NCBI GenBank assembly: GCA_012960245.1
Contig: DUBO01000056.1
Location: 1-40,858 of the forward strand
DNA: 40,858 bases
Direction: 5' to 3'
Source of the DNA: Candidatus Binatota bacterium
GTDB lineage: Bacteria > Desulfobacterota > Binatia > UBA1149
This document shows, in pieces, positions 1-7,014 of the stretch (its first letter is position 1; the number at the start of each line of letters is the position of its first letter). Under the pieces are notes generated by a model. It had not been told where the DNA came from, searched no databases, and saw only the letters and a list, made by a program, of their open reading frames with translations. The translations under genes were made by a program, and so were the position numbers.

Positions 1-672
1 TTTACCCGTCGGTGGATCGAAGCTCACCCCCGGCAAGCCCGGTCGCCCGAAGCCCGGCGCTGCCAAGAGTTCGAGTCCTGGGCGGCAGGCGCCCGGTCGC
101 TGATCGAGGCGGGTCGGATCGACAGCAGCTTTCCTTTTCTGCTCGCGTCGGTGGGCACCGGTACCTCGGTGTTGCTGGTCAACAACGACAGCGTGCACCG
201 GGTGGGAGGCACGGCACTGGGAGGCGGCACCTTCATGGGACTGGTGAACGTGCTGGCCGGTGCCCGCGACTTTGCGGCCGCCGTTGTACTCGCGGCCGCC
301 GGCGATCGAAAGAACGTGGACCTCCTGGTCAAGGACGTTTACCGCGACAGCAAAGAGTTGCCGCTGCCTGGCGACTTGAACGCGGCGTCCTTCGGCAAGA
401 TAACCGCTGATGGCCCCGAGCCCGTAGCGGCCGACCTCGCCAACTCGGCCGCGGCGCTGGTGGCCGAGAACATAGCCCTGCTCTGTCACGGCATGGCCGC
501 TGCCGCGGGAGTGGACACGGTGGTGTACGGTGGCGCCACGCTGCGCGACAACCCGGCACTGGTGAGCGTGCTCACCGAGGTGTCGGCAGCCGTCGGCCTG
601 CGAGCGGTGGTGCCGGACAATGGCGAGTTCACCGGCGCTCTGGGCGCGCTCAAGCTCGCTGCGAGTCTGTAG
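1..672 (+). CDS. coaW: Type II pantothenate kinase, 3' part (partial)
   Basis: The reading frame is open from the first base of the window to a TAG stop at 670-672, so 223 residues of the C-terminal part are present and the start lies outside. It matches the type II (fumble/CoaW) pantothenate kinases, which phosphorylate pantothenate as the first step of coenzyme A synthesis in the cytoplasm. The visible signature is ASVGTGTS followed by a Gly-rich stretch (VGGTALGGGTF), the ASKHA-fold nucleotide and substrate loops of the family; a second Gly-rich segment, VVYGGATL, lies near the C-terminus. The N-terminal phosphate-binding loop is not visible. The gene runs convergent to the cytochrome gene with a single base between the two stop codons. 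Confidence 0.8.
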   Translation, partial: FTRRWIEAHPRQARSPEARRCQEFESWAAGARSLIEAGRIDSSFPFLLASVGTGTSVLLVNNDSVHRVGGTALGGGTFMGLVNVLAGARDFAAAVVLAAAGDRKNVDLLVKDVYRDSKELPLPGDLNAASFGKITADGPEPVAADLANSAAALVAENIALLCHGMAAAAGVDTVVYGGATLRDNPALVSVLTEVSAAVGLRAVVPDNGEFTGALGALKLAASL

Positions 673-673
673 C

Positions 674-1111
674 CTACCCGTCGTTGCCGTCGTTGCCGTC
701 GTTGCCGGCCAGCACGCGCTGACGCGCGGCCAGCGGGTCGAGGTAGGCCTGGGCCCGCAGGCGCCCGATTTCACTGGCCGTGTAAGGCGGGTCGGCCGTC
801 GTCTGACCAAAGCGCGACAGCACCCAGTTGAGTACGGCTGCGAGCCGTTGGTCGTCCAGTGGTGAGTGGGCTGCGCCGGGCACGCGCCCGAGGTATTCAC
901 GGCCGCCGGGCAGCGCGAAGATGCGGCCGGTGTCGGCAAGTGAGGGTACCGCGCGTGATCCCTGGCCCTGGAGCAGGTGGCAGCCGCCACAGCTGAGCAG
1001 GTAGTCGTTGCGAACCTGCGCGTTGTTGTCGGTGGCTGCCTGGCTCGGCGACGCAGCAGCGGCGGTGGCTATAAGGGCAGTGACGAGCAGCGCCGGTAAG
1101 CGGGACTTCAT
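674..1111 (-). CDS. Small periplasmic monoheme cytochrome c, last gene of the amine dehydrogenase operon
   Basis: 145 residues. A signal peptide (about residues 1-25, ending PSQA) is followed by one heme-binding site, C41-G-G-C44-H45, so this is an exported class I-like cytochrome c. The ATG at 1111 overlaps the light-chain stop codon in an ATGA, fixing the start and implying translational coupling. It occupies the place that the copper protein amicyanin (mauC) has in classical mau clusters; the aau cluster of Alcaligenes faecalis, as I recall it, also has a small monoheme cytochrome gene (orf-2) here. It is therefore the likely electron acceptor for the TTQ enzyme (inference). Odd points: there is no Met after the heme motif, and the only other His is H82 (PGAAHSPL). 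The C-terminus is a repeated GND tripeptide. Confidence 0.85.
   Translation of the reverse strand: MKSRLPALLVTALIATAAAASPSQAATDNNAQVRNDYLLSCGGCHLLQGQGSRAVPSLADTGRIFALPGGREYLGRVPGAAHSPLDDQRLAAVLNWVLSRFGQTTADPPYTASEIGRLRAQAYLDPLAARQRVLAGNDGNDGNDG
679..705. repeat. Three 9-bp tandem repeats at the 3' end of the cytochrome gene
   Basis: The unit CGTCGTTGC occurs three times without change at 679-687, 688-696 and 697-705. Read on the minus strand it encodes the GND-GND-GND tail of the cytochrome, immediately before its stop. Perfect identity of the copies suggests recent slippage. Confidence 0.85.
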
Positions 1112-1683
1112 TTCTCCGGCTGCCCTTCTACCGCCAGTCCGATGATCATGGCAGTGGAGCAGTTGTAGACCTGCGACTGCGCGCCCGCGCACCAGTTGAT
1201 GTCGTTGTTGCGGTAGGGGTGGTAGACCGGCCGTTCCCCCTCGTTGCGGTTGCAGAAGCAGCGGCCGCAGGGGTTCTTGCCGCAGCAGTCGTTGTACCAG
1301 ATGAGGTAGTCTTTCTTATCCAGCGGGTTGCGACAGGTTCCTATCCAGGTCACCGGCGACATTTCGGTGCCCGGCGGGCAGCTCGTGCCGCTGCCGCCAC
1401 AACAACCGCATAGAAATCCGTCGATGGCACAGTTGCGCCAGTAGTCGCAGTGGTTGGGGTCGCCCTCGGGGCCTTCAATGTCTTCGGGCGGGGCGGCAGC
1501 GCGTGAACCGGGGCTTTCGTCGGAGGCTTGTCCGCGGGCCACCGGCAACAGTGGCAACGCCGCGACCCCGGCCACGGTGCCCCCAGCTATCACGTGGCCC
1601 AGGCGGGCGAGAAAACTACGCCGCCCACTGCGCCGCGCGAGCGCGCGCGAGCTGTTTTCCATCCAACGGTCCAACCTGCTCAT
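1108..1683 (-). CDS. mauA: Quinoprotein amine dehydrogenase light chain (MauA/AauA), TTQ-bearing subunit
   Basis: 191 residues. This is the small, catalytic subunit of a periplasmic TTQ amine dehydrogenase, which deaminates primary amines to aldehydes. A twin-arginine leader (RRSFLARLG, about 21-29, then a hydrophobic stretch) fits Tat export of the family. The mature part is Cys-rich (14 Cys). The TTQ tryptophans are W113 (SPVTWIGTC) and W164 (DINWCAGA), 51 apart as in the family; D88 and D132 (NDCCGK) match the two conserved active-site aspartates. Two cysteines beyond the usual twelve, C95 (CGCCGG) and C139 (NPCGRC), and the short W164-C175-S176 spacing resemble aromatic amine dehydrogenase (AauA) more than methylamine dehydrogenase. 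It overlaps mauD and the cytochrome gene by ATGA junctions. The symbol is that of the family; aauA may be more exact. Confidence 0.93.
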   Translation of the reverse strand: MSRLDRWMENSSRALARRSGRRSFLARLGHVIAGGTVAGVAALPLLPVARGQASDESPGSRAAAPPEDIEGPEGDPNHCDYWRNCAIDGFLCGCCGGSGTSCPPGTEMSPVTWIGTCRNPLDKKDYLIWYNDCCGKNPCGRCFCNRNEGERPVYHPYRNNDINWCAGAQSQVYNCSTAMIIGLAVEGQPEK

Positions 1684-2351
1684 AGAGCTTGTTCTCCTGC
1701 GGGTGCATCCAGCTCGTGGCCGGAGGGCTCAAGTTCGGCCGACTCAAGTTCGAGATACTCCTGTACCGAGGCCACGCCCAGGCGTCGCGCCTCGAACAGG
1801 CTCTCGAGGTGCTCGCGGGTGTTTACCATGCCGCGGGCGCGCAGCAGTCCGTCGCCGTCCACGAGGGCCGCATAGGGCAGTTTTGAAACCTGCCAGGCCA
1901 GGCCGAGCTCGGTTGATACCACCAGCGGCAGCGACGAGACCCCGTTGGCGCTGGCGTAGCGGCGGTACTCGTCAGGGTCGCCGTCGCCGGCCAGTACCAC
2001 GCGTGCGCTCGCGTCTTCGTCTGCTGCTACCCGCAGCAGGGTGGGCAGCAGGGTGCGGCAGAGCGGGCAGGTAGGCGAGAGAAAGAACAGCAGCGTGTCG
2101 CGTCCGTCGGGGCTGGGCGCACCCAGTTCCAGGCTGCTCCCATCGAGCGTGGTGAGGGACAGTCGCGGCGCCGGCTGGCCCACGGTCGGTCCCTTGGCGG
2201 GTGCCAGCGCGCCTGCCGGTGCTACCCGTTCGTGCAGCAGGCCCACTTGCCGCGAGAGCGCGAACACGACCAGCGCCAGTGCCACCACGCAGACCCACAG
2301 CAGCACGTTGGTTATGACCAGGGCCTGCACGGCGTCAGGCCTCCTCTCCAC
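1680..2351 (-). CDS. mauD: MauD/AauD-like thioredoxin-fold protein for light-chain maturation
   Basis: 223 residues. An N-terminal membrane anchor (about 10-32) precedes a periplasmic thioredoxin-like domain with the redox motif C95-P-L-C98 (SPTCPLCRT) and a cis-Pro region (SKLPYAALV). MauD proteins are required for correct disulfide formation and stability of the amine dehydrogenase light chain, which here has 14 cysteines. The gene overlaps mauE by 17 bp upstream and the light-chain gene by an ATGA downstream, so it is inside one operon. The Glu-rich C-terminus has no assigned role. Confidence 0.9.
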   Translation of the reverse strand: MERRPDAVQALVITNVLLWVCVVALALVVFALSRQVGLLHERVAPAGALAPAKGPTVGQPAPRLSLTTLDGSSLELGAPSPDGRDTLLFFLSPTCPLCRTLLPTLLRVAADEDASARVVLAGDGDPDEYRRYASANGVSSLPLVVSTELGLAWQVSKLPYAALVDGDGLLRARGMVNTREHLESLFEARRLGVASVQEYLELESAELEPSGHELDAPAGEQAL

Positions 2352-2874
2352 TGGGCGATGACAAGGACATCAGCCGGTTGGATGCCGCCCACAGCAGGCT
2401 GGCGCAGGCCACCGTGCCCAGGAATGACAGGCCGTCGAGCCAGCCAAGTGCGCGAGCCGACGTGGGCGCGCAGGCCATCAGTCCGGCCGCCACCAGCGCC
2501 AGGTTACGGCCTAGCAGGCCGGGGTGCAGGCGTTGCGGTGGTCCGCCGCAGCCGCAGTCAAGGTCGCGCCGGCCACGCAGCAGGTTGATGGCGATGGCGC
2601 AGGAGTAGACAGTCAGCAGCGCGGCCGCCGCAAGCGCGGGCAGCAGCCCGGCCGCGGGCAACAGGAAGGCCACGGCCAGCAGCAGTTCTCCCACGCCGGT
2701 GGCCCAGGCGATGGGCGTGACCAGGCCGTCGGGCACGAGACGGTAATCCGAGAGCACCGAGCGAAAGGCCATCGGGTCGCTCAGCTTGTGCAGCGCTGCG
2801 CCCGCGAACAACAGCGCCATGCAGGCCCTCAGCGCCAGCGCCAGCACGGGATCGATCTCGGCCATGGTGATCAC
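2335..2874 (-). CDS. mauE: MauE/AauE-like integral membrane protein
   Basis: 179 residues with about four or five hydrophobic segments (roughly 11-30, 52-75, 78-98, 120-137, 148-165). A Cys pair, C107-G-C109-G, lies in the hydrophilic loop before the fourth segment, where MauE/DoxX-like proteins of this family carry their conserved cysteines. MauE is needed, with MauD, for light-chain folding in the periplasm, probably by relaying reducing power or disulfides across the membrane. The start is either GTG at 2874, overlapping the heavy-chain stop as GTGA, or ATG at 2865 three codons in; the overlap pattern of the operon favours the GTG, but the choice is not certain. Confidence 0.88.
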   Translation of the reverse strand: MITMAEIDPVLALALRACMALLFAGAALHKLSDPMAFRSVLSDYRLVPDGLVTPIAWATGVGELLLAVAFLLPAAGLLPALAAAALLTVYSCAIAINLLRGRRDLDCGCGGPPQRLHPGLLGRNLALVAAGLMACAPTSARALGWLDGLSFLGTVACASLLWAASNRLMSLSSPSGEEA

Positions 2875-4157
2875 GGAATGCGGATCTCCCCGCCGGTCAT
2901 GCCCGCTTCTTCTATGGTGTGCCGGTGGCGGCCGTCACGCGCGTCGAGTACGCCGATGACGCCGATTTCACCGTGGCGCAGGAACAGCAGCGGCTCGTCG
3001 TCCTGGCTCACCACTATCCTGTGGGCTCCCATTGACGGCGTAAAAAAACTCAGCGCGCGGTAGGCCAGGCTACCCGGCTCGAGACCCAGCACCGGGCGCA
3101 GGAAGGCCGGCAGCAGTGCCGGGATCTCGAAGGTGTCCGCGCGTGCTTGTTTTTCAAGGTCATAGACCCAGATCTCGCTGCCGGCGTCCTTGTGAGAGCC
3201 GGGCCCACCCTGGTGAACGAGCGAGTACAGGCGGCGGCTGTTGCGGTGAAGCGCGAGGTGCTGGGAGCCGCCCACCAACCAGGAATCGGTACGCTCTCGG
3301 TCGGTCATGAGCGACCAGCGCGCCACCAGCGAGGGCTTGCCGCCGGCAAACTCGACCTCGTGAAGGTAGCCGTCGAACGAAGCGAACAGCCAGCGACTAC
3401 CGTCGCGCGCGCCCTTTTCGCTGAGCGGGTCTGCGACCACGTCGAAGAAGGGCTCACTGCGCCTGGTCTCGGCGGCGCTGCCGTCGTCGGCCAGGGTGAC
3501 GGCCAAGGCGGCGCCGTCACCGCAGAGCATGCCGAAGCTGCGCCGCCCGGTGGGGTACACCAGCGAGCAACCGGCCACGGGTATCTCGGCCGCGAAGCGT
3601 CGTTGTTCGAGGTCAACGACGGTCACTGAACCTGACTGCACGAGGTTGAGCACCACCAGGAAACGCTCGTCGTCGAGCAGGGCCGACAGCGCTATGCCGG
3701 TGCCGGTCTCGGTAGCGTGCGTGGGCAGTTCGATCTCGCCCGTGACCGCGAGCGTGTGGAGATCGTAGATGGTCACGTAGTCGGTACGCTCGCCGCGGTG
3801 GCCGCGGTCGTATACCGGTTCGACCACGTAGACCTCGCGCCTCGAGTAGGACGTGTGCGGCGCCACCCCGCCCAGCGAGGCGGTGATGTCTACCATGCCC
3901 AGCGCCTGCCCGCTGTCGCCGTCAAACAGTATGCTGTGGCGAAACAGCCGGTCGCCCACCCACAGAGCGTGCGGGCCGAGCTCCGGGCGCACGCTTTCGA
4001 CCACGCCGTGCGGGTCCTGGGCAACGATGGGCGTCGCGTCCGAACCGTCTTTGTTGGCCTCGGGCGCAGACGGCCAGGCGGTGTCGGCGGCTGGGCCGAG
4101 GGAGAAGAAAGTTGCGGCAAACAGTGCTGGCAGTAGTGCTTTCACGGGCGAAAGCAC
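2871..4157 (-). CDS. mauB: Quinoprotein amine dehydrogenase heavy chain (MauB/AauB)
   Basis: 428 residues, the usual size for the large subunit. A signal peptide covers about residues 1-24, and the rest is the seven-bladed beta-propeller that holds the TTQ light chains in the heterotetramer. The segment EPVYDRGHRGERTDYV (about 113-128) is typical of amine dehydrogenase heavy chains; later blades contain GDG and WVYDLE-type repeats. It starts with GTG at 4157; an in-frame GTG at 4145 would give a shorter leader (MKALLPALF) and is an equally good start, and neither has a clear Shine-Dalgarno. It is the first gene of the B-E-D-A-cytochrome operon and lies 76 bp after the FKBP gene. Confidence 0.92.
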   Translation of the reverse strand: MLSPVKALLPALFAATFFSLGPAADTAWPSAPEANKDGSDATPIVAQDPHGVVESVRPELGPHALWVGDRLFRHSILFDGDSGQALGMVDITASLGGVAPHTSYSRREVYVVEPVYDRGHRGERTDYVTIYDLHTLAVTGEIELPTHATETGTGIALSALLDDERFLVVLNLVQSGSVTVVDLEQRRFAAEIPVAGCSLVYPTGRRSFGMLCGDGAALAVTLADDGSAAETRRSEPFFDVVADPLSEKGARDGSRWLFASFDGYLHEVEFAGGKPSLVARWSLMTDRERTDSWLVGGSQHLALHRNSRRLYSLVHQGGPGSHKDAGSEIWVYDLEKQARADTFEIPALLPAFLRPVLGLEPGSLAYRALSFFTPSMGAHRIVVSQDDEPLLFLRHGEIGVIGVLDARDGRHRHTIEEAGMTGGEIRIP

Positions 4158-4186
4158 AGCCTAGTTACGCGACCGGCATGAGACAA

Positions 4187-4234
4187 GGCGGCGCCCGCCC
4201 GGTAATCGCGCCGGAGGTCAGCGCCGCCGGGCGC
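4187..4234. repeat. GC-rich inverted repeats between the FKBP and heavy-chain genes
   Basis: Two overlapping inverted repeats can be drawn: ggcggcgc (4187-4194) with gcgccgcc (4221-4228), and gcgcccg (4191-4197) with cgggcgc (4228-4234). They can form a stable hairpin in the minus-strand transcript directly after the FKBP stop. There is no U-tract, so this may be a weak attenuator or an RNA-processing structure rather than a classical terminator. Confidence 0.4.
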
Positions 4235-4761
4235 TATTGGACGGCGATGATCTTGACGTCGAAGGTCAGGTTCTGGCCCGCCAGCGGGTGGTTGAAATCA
4301 ATCACGGCCGTTTCGTCTTTGATCTCGACTACGCGCACCGGACGACGGCTGCCGTCGGGCGCGCCGACCACCAGCGTGGTGCCGGCTTCGCGGGCTTCTT
4401 CGGGTATCAGCGACAGCTCGACCTGGCGGAAGGCCTCTTCGTCGATTTCACCGTAGCCGTCTGAGGATGAGAGTTTTACCTGTTTGCTCTGGTCTACCGC
4501 GAGGCCAAGCAGGGCTGCTTCGAGGGCCGGCAGGATCTCGTTGCTACCCTGGGTGTAGACCATCGGGGCCCGGCCCTCGCTGCTGTCGGCCGTCGTGCCG
4601 TCGTCGAGCTTGAGCGTGTACTCTATAGAGACCTTGCTACCTTCCTTTACTACCTTGGACTCCTTGTCGCTGTCTTGCGCGTAAGAGGCCGAGGCCACCA
4701 GTACTGCCAGAAGGCTGGCGGTCGCGATCCGTGCAACGGCTGTAATTGTTCCAGATCTCAT
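4234..4761 (-). CDS. Exported FKBP-type (SlyD-like) peptidyl-prolyl cis-trans isomerase
   Basis: 175 residues. A signal peptide (about 1-28, cleavage after ASYA) places it in the periplasm. The FKBP core starts with VSIEYTLKLDDGTTADSS, and the order of core strand, flap-type insert (DGYGEIDEEAFRQVEL and the following 30 residues) and returning strand (DFNHPLAGQNLTFDVKII) is that of SlyD-type FKBPs; NHPLAG is the typical SlyD sequence. The His-rich metal-binding tail of E. coli SlyD is absent. The start at 4761 has a cagg-ag Shine-Dalgarno seven bases upstream. It lies 76 bp upstream of the heavy-chain gene on the same strand, so a role in folding the exported dehydrogenase is possible but only inferred. 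Confidence 0.88.
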   Translation of the reverse strand: MRSGTITAVARIATASLLAVLVASASYAQDSDKESKVVKEGSKVSIEYTLKLDDGTTADSSEGRAPMVYTQGSNEILPALEAALLGLAVDQSKQVKLSSSDGYGEIDEEAFRQVELSLIPEEAREAGTTLVVGAPDGSRRPVRVVEIKDETAVIDFNHPLAGQNLTFDVKIIAVQ

Positions 4762-4814
4762 AACATGGCTCCTGTTTTCTGGTTCCCTAGTACCGTGTCC
4801 GATAACCGGTCGCT

Positions 4815-6218
4815 TCAGGACGCTCTTGCGACCCGATTAGTGCGACGGCGTCCGCCGCCCGGTCCAGCTCCCTTGCTGTTCGAATCGCGGCCGTGTCGCT
4901 GCGGGTGGGTGGACTTGCTGGGCCCGCCGCCCGACGAGTTGTGCTTGCCGTTGCGCTGCGCGTGGACGTAGCGTTTTTCGTCGTCGGGTTGCGTCTCGAA
5001 GCCATCGACCACGCGGCGCTTGATCTTCACGCCCAGCTTTCGCTCTATGGCCTTGACCTGCTGCGCGTCTTCCCTGGCAACGAAGGTGTAGGCCTTGCCG
5101 CTGCGCTCGGCCCTGCCCGTGCGGCCAATGCGGTGGGTGTACGCGTCGGGCGTGTTGGGAATGTCAAAATTGATTACGTGCGAGATGCCAGCCACGTCGA
5201 TGCCGCGGGCGGCGATGTCGGTGGCCACGAGCACGCTGAAACGCCCCTCACGAAAACCCTTCATGGCCCGATCGCGCTGGCCCTGCGTCATGTTGCCTTG
5301 CAGTGCCACGGCCTCGTGGCCCTTGTTGCTCAGCTGCTCGGCGAGTTTTTTGGCCCTGTGCTTGGTACGCGAAAAAACGATGGACGACTTGAAGTCGTCG
5401 CCGTCGAGCAGGTGTAGCAGCAGGTCTACCTTGCGCGTCGCTGCCACCGGGTAGAGCGCGTGCTCTATGGTCTCGATGGGCGCGGCGTGTTCGAGCTCGA
5501 AGACCTCGGGTTTGTACAGCACCGTGTTGGCCAGCTTGCGTATGGCCGACGGCATGGTGGCCGAGAACATCAGGTTCTGTCGGTCATCGGGCAAAGCGGC
5601 GATGATCTTGCGGATGTCGGGAAGAAATCCCATGTCGAACATGTGGTCGGCCTCGTCGATGACCAGCGTCTCCACGTGCGAAAGGTCAACGAAGCCCCTT
5701 CCGAAGAGGTCGAGCAGGCGCCCGGGACAGGCCACGATGATGTCGGGCTTGGCCTTCAGTCCCCTGATCTGGTTGCCGGCCGACACGCCGCCGAACACGG
5801 TGATGACCTTGGCCTTGGTAAACTTTGCCAGCAGTCGGGTCTCGGCCTGTATCTGCATGGCCAGCTCGCGGGTGGGCGCCAGTATGAGTGCGCGCGGACC
5901 GCGGCGGGGGTCGGTGACGATGCGCTGCAGTATGGGCAGCACGAAGGCAGCGGTCTTGCCGGTGCCGGTCTGGGCCAGGCCCAGTACGTCGTAGCCTTCG
6001 AGCGCCGACGGGATGGTGGCCGCCTGTACCGGGCGGGGCGTGACGAAGCCGGCCTCCTTGATGCTGCGACGAAGCGTGTCGTCGAGCGGCAGCTGCTCAA
6101 AAGTGGTCACCGTATCGGGAGAGCCGCCGTGGTTGGGGGCAGGCATGTCGGGAATAACCTGGTCGGAAGGGGAAGTGTCAGGGATAGAGGCGTCAGTAAT
6201 AGAAGTAGTATCGTTCAT
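4815..6218 (-). CDS. DEAD-box ATP-dependent RNA helicase (RhlE-like)
   Basis: 467 residues. All core motifs are present: Q-motif region (FEQLPLDDTLRRSIKEAGF to PRPVQ), Walker A AQTGTGKT (82-89), PTRELA (115-120), DEAD box VIDEADHMFD (188-191), SAT (219-221), ARGID (337-341) and HRIGRTGR (362-369). A basic, Gly/Ser-rich tail (about 420-467) probably adds RNA affinity, as in RhlE proteins. These helicases act in ribosome assembly and RNA turnover in the cytoplasm. An acidic Pro/Asp/Thr-rich leader of about 35 residues precedes the core. The ATG at 6218 lies after ttaattatttcca without a clear Shine-Dalgarno. The exact paralogue (RhlE, DbpA, CsdA) cannot be fixed, but RhlE fits best in length. 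Confidence 0.95.
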   Translation of the reverse strand: MNDTTSITDASIPDTSPSDQVIPDMPAPNHGGSPDTVTTFEQLPLDDTLRRSIKEAGFVTPRPVQAATIPSALEGYDVLGLAQTGTGKTAAFVLPILQRIVTDPRRGPRALILAPTRELAMQIQAETRLLAKFTKAKVITVFGGVSAGNQIRGLKAKPDIIVACPGRLLDLFGRGFVDLSHVETLVIDEADHMFDMGFLPDIRKIIAALPDDRQNLMFSATMPSAIRKLANTVLYKPEVFELEHAAPIETIEHALYPVAATRKVDLLLHLLDGDDFKSSIVFSRTKHRAKKLAEQLSNKGHEAVALQGNMTQGQRDRAMKGFREGRFSVLVATDIAARGIDVAGISHVINFDIPNTPDAYTHRIGRTGRAERSGKAYTFVAREDAQQVKAIERKLGVKIKRRVVDGFETQPDDEKRYVHAQRNGKHNSSGGGPSKSTHPQRHGRDSNSKGAGPGGGRRRTNRVARAS

Positions 6219-6623
6219 TGGAAATAATTAACTCGTGGATGGACGTACACATTCGGTGTACCCACCGGTAGATTCAGACCCGTACAACAGAGAAGGGTGT
6301 GGATTTATTGAAACGCGGCGCGATCTTCCTAAAGAAGCGATCCTGCTGTGCGCCGCCAGTCGCCGGAAGGGCGACCATCAGAGGTTAATTGTATAGCCGG
6401 GCTTTGCTGCCGGCGCAAGCGCTGTTTTGCCTCGCGGCTCTTTTTTCTCCCCGGTGGCCGCTGTCGCTACCGTTTCTGACCGTCGACCAAGGTGCGGGCA
6501 GGCCTTCCAGCCCTCCTGCGACGCGGGCCAGGGCGGGACGACCGGGTGTTTGTATGAGGGTGTTCGCGGGAGTAAATAGAGGCCTGAACAGTCCTGTTGC
6601 GCTTGCCGAAAGGGGGTAAACAG
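6219..6623. other. Non-coding region between divergent helicase and lipoprotein genes
   Basis: This 405-bp stretch has no convincing reading frame. It should contain the promoters of the leftward helicase gene and the rightward lipoprotein gene, but no sequence close to a sigma-70 consensus with correct spacing could be fixed on either strand. A small RNA or long leader is possible but not supported by a visible structure ending in a U-tract. Confidence 0.5.
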
Positions 6624-6860
6624 ATGCACGGATACAATCATAAGTTCGCTGTTCTGGCCACGGGCGTTTTTCTGGCCACCTGCCTTGCGGGCTGTGACGA
6701 GGGGACGACCACTACCATTTCGACGTCTGCTACTTCGACATCTGTTACTTCGACGAGCAGCAGTTCGGCCCCGTTCTCGACCTATGTCCCCTGCGAATTC
6801 CTGACCGTACCCCGGCCCTACTGCTCAACCACCACCAGTTCGACGCTACAAGGTGATTAG
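6624..6860 (+). CDS. Small Ser/Thr-rich lipoprotein of unknown function
   Basis: 78 residues. The ATG at 6624 is preceded by gaaaggggg about ten bases upstream, a good Shine-Dalgarno, and is preferred over an upstream in-frame start at 6597. An N-terminal leader (MHGYNHKFAVLATGVFLATC) ends in the lipobox L-A-G-C (Cys at about 26), so the protein should be lipidated and membrane anchored. The mature part is a low-complexity Ser/Thr stretch encoded by 15-bp tandem repeats, followed by VPCEFLTVPRPYC with a possible disulfide pair and a second Thr/Ser run. I recognise no family. It stands alone, and its function is unknown. Confidence 0.65.
   Translation: MHGYNHKFAVLATGVFLATCLAGCDEGTTTTISTSATSTSVTSTSSSSAPFSTYVPCEFLTVPRPYCSTTTSSTLQGD
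6720..6755. repeat. 15-bp tandem repeat inside the lipoprotein gene
   Basis: The unit TCGAC(G/A)TCTG(C/T)TACT occurs at 6720-6734 and 6735-6749, and a partial copy begins at 6750. It encodes the STSAT/STSVT/STSSS series. The in-frame length suggests expansion by slippage without loss of frame. Confidence 0.75.
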
Positions 6861-6941
6861 CCAACGCCGGCGTTAAGCGAGCCCGGCCGCGCAAGGCGTC
6901 ACCTGGACCGATTCGCCCTGAACCACGGGCTGCGGGCAAGA

Positions 6942-7014
6942 TGCCCAGGGGCGGAATCGAACCACCGACACGGGGATTTTCAGTCCCCTGCTCTACCGAC
7001 TGAGCTACCTGGGC
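6942..7014 (-). tRNA. tRNA-Phe (anticodon GAA)
   Basis: 73 nt fold as a full cloverleaf on the minus strand: acceptor gcccagg with cctgggc, D arm gctc/gagc, anticodon arm with loop ctGAAaa, a five-base variable loop, and a T arm with ggttcgatt. Anticodon GAA reads Phe codons. The discriminator is A. The 3' CCA is not encoded: the base after the discriminator starts tct, so CCA must be added by tRNA nucleotidyltransferase. It lies about 130 bp after the gshB stop on the same strand. Confidence 0.95.

Noticed and set aside
674-4157. Calling the operon a plain methylamine dehydrogenase cluster
   Set aside because: The cytochrome in place of amicyanin, the two extra cysteines and the short active-site loop fit the aromatic amine dehydrogenase branch better, so the substrate is left open; family symbols are kept only as labels.
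6378-6641. Minus-strand frame of 87 codons in the 6219-6623 gap
   Set aside because: No Shine-Dalgarno, Pro/Lys-rich without a recognisable pattern, and it overlaps the start and Shine-Dalgarno of the lipoprotein gene.
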